The notes under the pieces: model-generated
Told to the model about the DNA's origin: nothing
Seen by the model: only the letters and a program-made list of their open reading frames with translations
Databases searched by the model: none
Shown here: one piece after another, positions 55,591-64,000 of the stretch
Position numbering within the stretch: position 1 is the stretch's first letter
Layout: the number at the start of each line of letters is the position of its first letter
From: Ampullaceana balthica
Lineage: Eukaryota > Mollusca > Gastropoda > Lymnaeidae
Length of the DNA stretch: 64,000 nt
NCBI GenBank assembly: GCA_944989445.1
Contig: CALYLW010000541.1
Span: 310,001 to 374,000 of the forward strand
Direction: 5' to 3'
Translations under genes and position numbers: made by a program

Positions 55591-56960
55591 ACGTAAACAG
55601 TTGCTCTATGATGAAGTAAATAAACGTCAAGAGAATATCATGTACTTGAATGGACTCAAAATACCACTACACGATACTCAGCAGTTGTTGACCTCTACAC
55701 GGTACTCAGCAGTTGTTGACCTCTACACGGTACTCAGCAGTTGTTGACCTCTACACGGTACTCAGCAGTTGTTGACCTCTACACGGTACTCAGCAGTTGT
55801 TGACCTTGTTGACCTCTACACGGTACTCAGCAGTTGTTGACCTCTACACGGTACTCAGCAGTTGTTGACCACTACACGGTACTCAGCAGTTGTTGACCAC
55901 GACAATGCTTGTGATATGTGCTCACTTCTGGCAACTGGGATTTTTGCCACGGAAACACTCTAGGTGATTCATCTGTCGCTTACAGTCATCCCACGGGACC
56001 AGAGTTCCAGAAGAATGTGGCTATACCCGCCCCCCACCATCAAGAAAAAATACTTCAGATGACGTGTTCTGGCAGAAGTGGTATATACCCAAAAGAAACG
56101 AATTGGATTTCATAGACTACCACGTGACAGGATCACGAATGACTTCTGCTCGTATTGAACTCTGATCCAAACAAAGGGATAAAATTCACCTTTGAAAATC
56201 AGCTCTCCAGTTGCTAGGCACAATCCGGATGTTTACTCCTAAGAATGTTAACATCGCAACGATGTTTCAAGGGTTTGAGAGTAATATATTCACCAAGATG
56301 GATTCTGTTTCAATGTTTCTATAATTAGTGTATTATTGGGTTCAAATAAGACTCAATTTCTTGGGTGTAAAAGTTCAACTGGTTGCGGTTCGATCGTTGT
56401 CCAAAAGTGTTCTGATGTGTTAAATATAAAGAATTTTGAAATTCTGACTTAACTGTAACAAATGTCAGCGTTAAGATCTAACAGACAATATTGACGAAAA
56501 TTCGCTATGAACGTAGGCTGTTTCGACAGCTCTTCTCAGCTGTTTGTTGTTTCTTTTATATTTCCATTGTCCATTGATCGCCAATTTCACTTACATACCA
56601 ACTGTGATTATTTTGTTTTGTTTTTATTTTAATGTATTATAAATCATATGTGTGCTTACCATTGGTCCATATCACGACACGTGATAACTTCAATAATTTT
56701 TTTTTAAATGTTATATTTTCTGTGAAAGTAAAAAGTACCCAAGTCTAACATGGTATGAAAACGTCGGAATGCATGGAAAGAAAAGATTATTAATGTGCTT
56801 TCTAGCTTAGTGATAAGTTTTCCTTGTTTAAAAAAGAAAAAAATGTACTATAACATTATGTTTAGTATTAAAAAAAAACATTTTTTTTTAGCTTTTAACG
56901 TTTAGACACGTATGTTGTTAATTTTTTAAAATAAAGAATACTATTAAATATTTACCGGCT
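55591..56960 (+). other. Probable NR2E1 3' UTR with candidate poly(A) signals
   Basis: Follows the stop directly. AATAAA hexamers occur at 55619-55624 (29 bases after the stop) and at 56930-56935; a further one is at 57301-57306. If the downstream signals are used, the 3' UTR contains the eight-copy 28-bp repeat at 55675-55905. The true end cannot be chosen without transcripts. Confidence 0.5.
55675..55905 (+). repeat. 28-bp tandem repeat in the 3' UTR, about 8 copies
   Basis: The unit contains CTCAGCAGTTGTTGACC then TCTACACGGTA. One copy has an internal duplication (GACCTTGTTGACC) and the last copies change TCTACAC to ACTACAC. It starts 85 bases after the stop codon. The 13-mer GCAGTTGTTGACC also occurs in the short repeat just after exon 2. 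Confidence 0.95.
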
Positions 56961-58357
56961 AGTGGTGAATCATAATTTATTGGCCCATGTGTCACTGTGT
57001 GCGCTTGAGATGAATACACGCTACATTGCTGTAAATACAACGTTATAGACCTGTGTGAATGATGATTGCCTTATATAATAGTTGATGTGTGATGACCAAT
57101 ATAGGTTTATGAGGATATGAGAATTAAAGGATATAGTTTATAGCCTCATTTTGTGTGTGCTTCCGCCCCCCCCCCTCGTCTAACAGGACAGGTGAATATC
57201 TAAATCGTCCACTTTTTGTGTCCGTGCCAAGATTTTACGAATGGCAAACAAAAAATTCGATACATGTAAATATTGGAAATTGACTTTTCATACAAAATAG
57301 AATAAATGAAAGCTTGATATATCTATGAATCGCTTTGTGCGTTTATTTTAACCATAATTCTTAACAATATTATTCTATTTTAGGACACGTTACCTTATGA
57401 AATGATCATTGATTTATGGAGAGATAATTCTAAGATATTTGGGAAAATTTCACCTGCTAAAAATAAACCATTCAGTTTCTACGTTAAATGCTCGAACGTA
57501 TACTCATCACGACCCAAACAAATACTTTGATTTGATATCTAAAATTATTTTAATTTGGGCTGCGGAAATTAACGATAAATTAATCGATACTCGTTAAAAA
57601 AATTAATCGATTAAAACTAATTTGATCGATTAAAATTTAAGAAAATAATTTTAAAATATTTATTTTCCAATTTTTAATAATTTAGATATTTTTTTACTTA
57701 CATGCTTTTCCCTCGTATTATTATTATTAATTATTTAGACGTGCATACGTAAACCAAATGGTTTTTCTTCCCCATTTCTTGCAAAGCAGAACGAATTTGC
57801 TGTGTTACGTCACAAAATTTGGGTGTCATGGAAATACCGCGACTTAACCGATTTCGTGAAATAATGAATCACGACTTAAAGGGATCTATGTTTGCGTTAT
57901 AAAAAATATAATTAATTGACATTAATCGATTAAATTGTTTCACGATTAATCGAACAACATTTTCTTAATCAGTACCTAATTTTAATTCATTTTCAATGAA
58001 ACATACAGACAAATGTATTGGTTTGATATCTATAGGTATATCTACCATTCATTTATTAAATCAAATGAAACAGATTAGTTATCATACTCAACTTAAATGA
58101 TGGACAGTATCAAATTGTTTTAAACAGTGAGGACATTACTTATAGACAACTCCCACTAGTACCATTTAAGCGGAGATGCAACGAACTTCATGCCGATTTG
58201 GTCTAAACTTAATTTAAGCAAGGCGAGTAGAGTTCAATAAACAGACTCAAAATATGACAGTTCCAATGATTGTGAATAACGCTTCCAGCATAACTTCAAT
58301 GAGAACAATTTTATTTAATGTCTAGCCTGGGCATTCAAAGTTTCATCCTATAAAATA
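56961..58357. other. Downstream intergenic, AT-rich, no gene seen
   Basis: Poly-A/T tracts and ATCGATTAA repeats at about 57580-57960. Confidence 0.5.
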
Positions 58358-58358
58358 C

Positions 58359-58680
58359 GCTGGTTCCCAACCTATGGATCGCAACCCCCAAGGTGGTCGC
58401 GTCGGGTTTTCTAAGGGGGTCGCCAACTTATACAGTAAATTAACAAAATATTCACCATAATGAATTTTTATTTTTAAAAGGTGTCTTTAATTGATATGCT
58501 GTCTGTCGTGTCTTTGAAATGAAAGATGAAATCAAGTTGCACTTAGAAGTGCAAAGATAACATGACCTTTGGATATATTTTAACGAAAAACCTTGGTTGA
58601 AAAGAGTAGTAAATTTAGCAGATATATTAAAACAGCAAAATAGTTTTAACCTGAAACTTCGGGAAATTTCATTGCATTTA
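58359..58680 (+). pseudogene. hAT remnant with transposase fragment
   Basis: Begins with a hAT-type terminus (GCTGGTTCCCAACCTATGGA, AACCCCCAAGG). From 58510 the + strand reads VFEMKDEIKLHLEVQR, a stop, then HDLWIYFNEKPWLKRVVNLA, DILKQQNSFNLKLRE. This matches the hAT block normally written as FELRxEVxxFL...WLxxLAYLxDIFxxLNxLNLxLQ. The other end was not found. Confidence 0.75.
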
Positions 58681-59179
58681 ACGATAAACTATAGGGGCAT
58701 TTTTAACCAAGCTGCCGAACTGGGGAAGATAAATAAACCTTTGACACAATGTTAAACGTACCCCACCGTTACTCCTCTGAGGACTGAGCTGAAAGAAGAA
58801 GTAACTACTGACACTAAATCCATTGTCAGCTTCCTTTGAAGTTGCCGGTATTACCAAGAAATAACAAGATTAATTCTTGCATTTGCGGCATGATTTTTCA
58901 GCACGAAACTTGCTCACACCATTGCGGTGTGGTATAATGTATCGATCATACCAAAATATCTAGAAATTTTTATTTCGAGCAGTTCAATTTGTGTCTGCAT
59001 TTCTCATGAAAAGAAAGTAATAAATTAAATGTTGAAAAAGACTTAGGGGGTGGAGGGTTTGAGTGTTGCAGGTCACATTACTTTTTACCACGTTTTTATT
59101 AACTTGTTTTCGTTATTGTCCGCAATTTTTCAAAATATCCAATGTAAAATTAAGCCTCCTCTGATGGCCATAGAATGCT

Positions 59180-59310
59180 CAAAATTTTACCACACAGAGA
59201 TCTTGGCTGACAATGCATTGTATCAAAATTTCAGATCGATCGAATGTACCGTAATTAAATTAATGCACTTTTTAGTTTATCTCTATAAAACAAATGTTAT
59301 ATAGAGATAA
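59180..59310 (+). mobile_element. Interspersed repeat family R1 fragment
   Basis: TGCATTGTATCAAAATTTCA, GATCGATCGAATGTACCGTA and ATTAAATTAATGCA closely match 44490-44550 in the same orientation. Confidence 0.8.
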
Positions 59311-59344
59311 ACTACAACAACATTATCAACAACATTGATAAACT

Positions 59345-59685
59345 ATAACAAATTCACAAAAGAGCTGCCAGACTCACTACTGGATAATATTTAAAATTTG
59401 ACAAGAGTAACACCATTAGTTTAAATCATTAAACCCAGAAACAATTCAGGATATAATTAGAGCAAAGTGGTAATAATACAGAAGGCGATTAAAAATAACT
59501 TGGAAGTATACATAGAACACAAAGATAATGTAATACAACCCTCAGATAGACATAGAGATAAAAACACTCTTCTTAATCTATATGCAAGAAAAAACATAAA
59601 AAATCTCGTTCTTCCTGTCTGGAATTCGGACATGGAATGGGTTGCTTCATCAAATGAGGAGAACCAAAATATTATCAACATTTAA
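59345..59685 (+). pseudogene. LINE ORF C-terminal fragment
   Basis: KRAARLTTG (about 59358-59384) is followed by a frame-shifted SLNPETIQDI and then AIKNNLEVYIEHKDNVIQPS, DRHRDKNTLLNLYARKNIKN, LVLPVWNSDMEWVASS. This is the post-RT tail common to CR1/Jockey-like LINEs (RAARxxTG ... SLxxETLxxRR ... WNxLP). The SINE starts about 55 bases downstream. Confidence 0.7.
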
Positions 59686-59738
59686 AACTATAATACAAAT
59701 GCAAGACTAGACAAAAAAGCCATGGATAAGCCTACGAC

Positions 59739-60068
59739 GCACGGTGGTCGAGTGGCATGCACGCTCGGCTGGTTCGATGGTCACGGGCTCGAATCCTTGC
59801 AAAGGATTTGTTCCCGGGGCCTAGGGCGTCCCTGAGTCCCACCCAGCTTCGAATTGGTACCTAACATTAGTTAGGGAAATAAAGGCGGCTGGGTAATGCG
59901 TGGAACCCTTATAGCCGAGGCTTGTGAACGCTGCATCACTTGCCAACAGACCGGCATGGTCTATGGACGCATTAATCTTCTGTATAAAAGGAGCGTCTGT
60001 ATACATAAGACAAGACGCAAATAATCTTCTGTATAGAAGGTGCACCTGTAACAGATAAGATAAGATAA
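59739..60068 (+). mobile_element. tRNA-derived SINE, same family, with duplicated tail
   Basis: A-box-like TGGTCGAGTGG and a B box with one change (GGCTCGAATCC). The body matches 33748-34034. The 3' module (AATCTTCTGTATA(A/G)AAGG ... CTGTA...ATAAGA) occurs twice, before the final GATAAGATAAGATAA. Confidence 0.92.
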
Positions 60069-60255
60069 TTGGAAAAATATATATATATTAAATTTAATAT
60101 TTTAATAATTTTGTCTCATCCATCACTTCTGTGAAACCATCCGGACACATGAAGACTTCGTTGTATTTGTTGAGCATCTCCCATCCTTGTCCCCTTATCC
60201 CCTCATCTCCAATATCAATGTTGACCGATGTGCTTGTGCATGTATCAGACCACAA

Positions 60256-60325
60256 GCTATATATTATATACGTCTATATATTATATACGTCTATATATTA
60301 TATACGTCTATATATTATATACGTT
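60256..60325. repeat. 17-bp tandem repeat, 4 copies
   Basis: Unit TATATATTATATACGTC, perfect. Confidence 0.95.
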
Positions 60326-62110
60326 TGCAGAATGTACTGTTCGGTATCTCGCACAGTTTTGATCTATGAAATGTGAAATATAGCTTAGATGTTTGCTCAT
60401 TTAAGGCCAGTCTCAAAGCCACAATGTAGAGAAAAAATTATATGGTGCAAATTTAAGTGTCGATCTACCTTTCATAGTCACTAAACATGACAACTAGTCT
60501 CACATTGTCAATTCAGTGGCTACTCTGTGTCTTGAATGACTGGGTCGCTATCTTGGCTAAAAGGTTTTTTAGCAATGTAATACCATGTAGCATTGAGGCA
60601 TGTGCAGAAACATATGTAATAATATATACCCTGTAAATTTTTACAATTTATCATACGTGATTTTTTGGGGGCTAGCTATATTGTAATCATTACAAAGATT
60701 CAGTATCTTCTGTTTTATCCATGTTATGTATAGAACATTTATTTCAATTTATAAACAAAATGATTTTCTTTTCTTCCCAACCTTCACTTAAAATAAGCAG
60801 TGTTAAAAAGGGCTATCAGAATTTCTCAATAAGAAAAAATTTACATTATTATTTTTTTATAACTTTGAAAACATTACCACACACCAGTAAGTTTAAGACA
60901 AAAATATGTGTTGCCATGTGCCATATATTTACATTAGTTACCAGTGTTGCCATGTGCAGGGTTGTCTATATATTTACATTAGTATCTGGTGTTGCCCTGA
61001 CGTGTTAACAGTATGAATTTCTCCACAAAAAAGTTTCACTTATCCATTCTCCATTGCATGCCTCTCGTGGATCTTTATTTCCCAAAATAAAAAAATCAAG
61101 ATTTTTCCCCCCCCCTTACATTCACTTATTTCAATATTAAAAGGGAAAAAAATATCGTGAATGACTTTGATCGGTTGAAGAACTCCCATATAATGCAGTA
61201 ATCTAAACGTGTGCTCGGAGTTGGGCGCAGAGAGAAAAGTACCCGCTCGGGGCTATCATTTCCTCAAGTGATCCCCCAACACGGTAGTTTGACACCTTCT
61301 TACAGTGATTTGGGATTTGTGCGCGGCCCGTAGCGGCTTTTGTGGGCTTACAGCGGGGTCCATATCTATACATGTCGTACCGCAAAGTAAAGTTTTTGTG
61401 TTTTTTTTTCAAATGTATCTTGACGTGTAAGAGAGATTGAAGTTTTAGGTGTCGAAAGAAAACTAAATTCATTTGATTCGTATCTAGAGACTTTAGTTGC
61501 AAGGGGGTTTAGGAGTAGGTCTGAAACGACAAATCGAAATTCACGGACCACTAATTATTAAGTGAAATCTTTCGATATTCAAGGTATAGACAAAAGGGTT
61601 GTTAAATAAACTGGTGAGTGAAGAGATCGTTGAATTTTATTGATAGACACGCCCTTGATTCGGCCGGGGTAGCTTCAGCTACGGTCATTAACTAGTATTT
61701 AAAATTGACATATAGTGGAACTAACTATTTAGGGAGTATTGTATTGTCCAATCTTAAAGAATGGGGTGACTTGTTCACGGGGGAATGCGCTGGCGCTAGA
61801 CTCCTTGCCTTGGGGTAGCGTCCTTCATCTTTAATCCACGCCAAACACAAGACGATCCTTGTCACACGTCTCTATACAGATCCCCCCTCCACCCCACTTT
61901 ACACCTTCACCTCTCTACTTCTTTCAGAACAAAACACTCCAGCACGGCTTCACCCGGCTATCATCAGCACCAAAAAATACCAGGTCAAGTCTTAACTTCC
62001 CGGCTACATCTTTACATCGACATGAAAGTCGAAGTTTTCTGCACTTGGTTTCTTTATTTCGTCTAGATTTCTAATTACTTGTTGTTATTAAGACGATATA
62101 TACTTTTTTT
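60326..62110. other. Intergenic, no gene seen
   Basis: A ~45-bp duplication (GTGTTGCCATGTGC ... TATATTTACATTAGT) lies at 60905-60995; otherwise unique. Confidence 0.5.
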
Positions 62111-62111
62111 T

Positions 62112-62185
62112 TGGCGGCTGGATAGCGAAGTCAATAGTGCGCTCGCCTCACAAGCTGAGGGACGTGGTATGTAGCCCACGTTAAA
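62112..62185 (+). mobile_element. Second type of tRNA-like SINE head (fragment)
   Basis: GGCGGCTGGATAGCGAAGTC, AATAGTGCGCTCGCCTCACA and AGCTGAGGGACGTGG resemble the tRNA-like head of invertebrate SINEs (TGG...AG..GT...GTGCGCTCGCCTCA). The B box is decayed. Confidence 0.55.
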
Positions 62186-62221
62186 GCCACTATAATAAAA
62201 CAAAACCGTTAAAAAAATAAG

Positions 62222-62702
62222 TTTTTCAATATAAATCCTTTATGTACGAGACGTAACTAAAAGAATGTTCATTATAATACGCAGCGCCAGACCATCCAAA
62301 AATACAAAATTGCAGTTGTGTCGTAAAACATGTTTAATATACTGCGCACCGATCAGGAATATGTTTATAAAAAGTGTTGTCAATAAAAATACGCACCTTA
62401 TTGCGCGACAGAAAGGTTGTTCAATATAATACGCACCGCGACGCTCTATCTCAAAAAATAGCATGATACATAGGAATAAATAAAATAATCTAAAAAATCA
62501 ATAATTTAATTACGCTACATGCGATCGATCTGAAATTTTTGATACATTGTTTTTATTATCGGTACAAAACTGCCTGCAAAATTTCTGCTCGCTAGCTTAC
62601 GAGCAAGTGGGTTAAAAATCGATCAAAAGTTTTGGCGACAAGCAATCAAGCAAGCAATCAAGGGTGCAGACACCACGAGTTAATATAAAGGATTTAAAAA
62701 TG
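62222..62702 (-). mobile_element. Interspersed repeat family R1 copy
   Basis: Starts ATAAATCCTTTATGTACGAG. Contains AATTTAATTACGCTACATGC and GATCGATCTGAAATTTTTGA. Ends GAGTTAATATAAAGGATTT. ATAATACGCA(C/G)C recurs four times inside. Confidence 0.75.
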
Positions 62703-62967
62703 TTGATGAATGACTAACGCTAAGAAAGTCCTCCGCTGACCTGGAGTGGAATGGGCACCGCCAAGGTCTACTAAGCCCGAGAATGCTCTAATGGAAACAT
62801 TAGAACCCCCTACGAACTCGAAAAAAAGGTTAAGGGACACACACACAAAAAATACTTTTTTTTAATATGATGCCATCTCAGACGAGTGAATGAATAAAGA
62901 ATAGTGCGATATTATGATGATAGATATAGATAGCAAGTGAGTGCCCATGAGGTTAAGGGAGCAATCT

Positions 62968-63072
62968 CCTGTAAAATGAAAGAGCGACTGTAACAGTCAA
63001 AATAAGATAAGATAAGATAAGATAAGTCAAGATAAGATAAGATAAGATAAGATAAAATAAGATAAGATAAAC
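62968..63072 (+). mobile_element. SINE-tail remnant with long GATAA repeat
   Basis: GAAAGAGCGACTGTAACAGTC precedes (AAGAT)n. The GAGCG(T/A)CTGTA...GATAA layout is that of the SINE 3' end. Confidence 0.75.
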
Positions 63073-63584
63073 GGGGTAGTGTAGGGGCGGGCATTGACAA
63101 TAAGGTTTTTACATTATACAAGATAGAATGATGGATGCGAGGTTGGTATCGATCGAGTTAAGTAAGGGCACAAACATTCAAAGTAGAATAAAATTGTTAT
63201 AGCAACAAATTTTTTTTTAATAGTGCATTGTGTCAAGAAAAATTTGCACCTATTCAACTAGGTTCAAAACGTGAGGTCAACTTAATTAAATTTGCATTCA
63301 ACGCGACTTGCATTGACAAAAAAGCACAAAACCTAGCTGCCAGAAATGAAACAAATCTCTATAGCCCCAAGTGTTTTAAAAGAGGTTATAAGGGGATTAT
63401 ACATGCATACATTTGACCTCGCTTTGGGCATGGACCGACGTACCTTGACAGCTGCTTCCAGGTGTGTCCCACACTTGATGAGTCCGTCTCGCATTTCATG
63501 CATTTTGAGGACATCCTTTCTTCCTTTTTTCCCCTGTAAAGTTTCATACGAGGACCTTCTCACTTCAATAATGCATGAAAAAGA

Positions 63585-63800
63585 AGCTAGGATGGTAAGG
63601 ACATGCACTGCAAGATCTCGAAGTTTCAAAAGGACCACAATGCTAGTCATGTATGGTCCAGGGAAGAAGAAAAAGAGGCCGGCAAAAGAAGAGATGGGAG
63701 GACGCCGTCAAGGAAAGGACCGGCCGAAGGGCAGCACAGGAACGGGACAAAATGACTTGTGACAGTTTGCGATTGTGCCCCAGCGACCAACCCACGGGTT
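63585..63800 (+). pseudogene. LINE C-terminal scrap, frameshifted
   Basis: Across frames it reads HV-W/PG, KKKRG/RPAKE, RWED, KGPAEGQ/RAAQERDKMTCD. This resembles the GRPKKRWEDxIKEWTGxxxAxxQRxAEDRxxWR tail of CR1/RTE LINE proteins. Open frames on both strands here (63333-63762) are not host genes. Confidence 0.6.
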
Positions 63801-64000
63801 AACGGATAAGAAGACTTTCCATATGAGAATTTCTCTGTTGCACTATGTTTTCTGGGCGTTTACGAAGAAAAAATCTCTAATTGGATTTACTTATTAAATC
63901 CTTTATATTAACTCGTGGTGTCTGCGGCGGACCTTGCTTGCTTGCTTGTCGCCAAAACTTTTGATCGATTTTTAACCCACTTGCTCGCAAGATAGCGAGC

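Larger units (their letters stand above)
62587..64000. mobile_element. Inverted pair of R1 ends, running off the window
   Basis: 62587-62697 and 63894-64000 are reverse complements over about 107 bases with few differences (GCTCGCTA...AGCAAGTGGG, AAATCGATCAAAAGTTTTGG, CACCACGAGTTAATATAAAG). They enclose 1.2 kb with a LINE scrap. Either two inverted R1 copies or one composite element; the right side is cut by the window end. Confidence 0.8.

Overview
This 64 kb window is animal (metazoan) genomic DNA. It is AT-rich, has long GT-AG introns, is loaded with transposons and minisatellites, carries a TTAGGG-type interstitial telomeric repeat, and shows no bacterial-style operons. The one confident protein-coding gene is on the + strand: a nuclear receptor of the tailless/TLX family (NR2E1). 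The protein reads like a lophotrochozoan NR2E1, and the repeats include a Helitron with a tandem ~165-bp core like the molluscan 'pearl' elements. A mollusc, probably a gastropod, is the most likely source; this is an inference.

Gene. Nine exons from 28708 to 55590 join in frame and with matching splice phases. They encode the DNA-binding domain, hinge and complete ligand-binding domain up to a stop at 55588-55590. A candidate 25-nt first coding exon at 27262-27286 completes a 382-residue protein. The exons are 27262-27286 (tentative), 28708-28789, 30439-30457 (a 19-nt microexon), 43395-43530, 50451-50559, 50719-50845, 51527-51758, 52253-52402, 53269-53395 and 55449-55590, followed by a 3' UTR with candidate poly(A) signals.

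1-27 kb, upstream. This is intergenic DNA with no recognised host gene. It holds several hAT-type MITEs with 8-bp target duplications, and a ~3 kb non-autonomous Helitron (1978-4983) inserted in another repeat whose empty site survives at 44.7 kb. It also holds a foldback MITE (12.9-13.2 kb), a decayed LINE (9.8-10.7 kb), a 36-bp satellite of about 40 copies (18.1-19.6 kb) and a G/T-rich minisatellite (26-27 kb) just before the gene. The stretch 21.1-25.9 kb is relatively free of recognisable repeats.

27-56.9 kb, the tailless gene. Introns and the 3' UTR carry an exceptional set of minisatellites: 37-bp, 51-bp with a 765-bp higher-order duplication, 20-bp, 40-bp, 54-bp, 59-bp, 38-bp, 42-bp and 28-bp. 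The 40-bp array duplicates the splice donor of the second zinc-finger exon. The 12.9-kb intron 3 holds a nested transposon cluster: a hAT element containing a broken transposase, a tRNA-derived SINE and a smaller MITE, abutting a second hAT MITE that shares its target site.

57-64 kb, downstream. This is intergenic DNA with a hAT transposase fossil, LINE 3' fragments, two tRNA-derived SINEs, GATAA simple repeats, and an inverted repeat that runs off the window end.

All calls are from reading the sequence; nothing was searched against databases.
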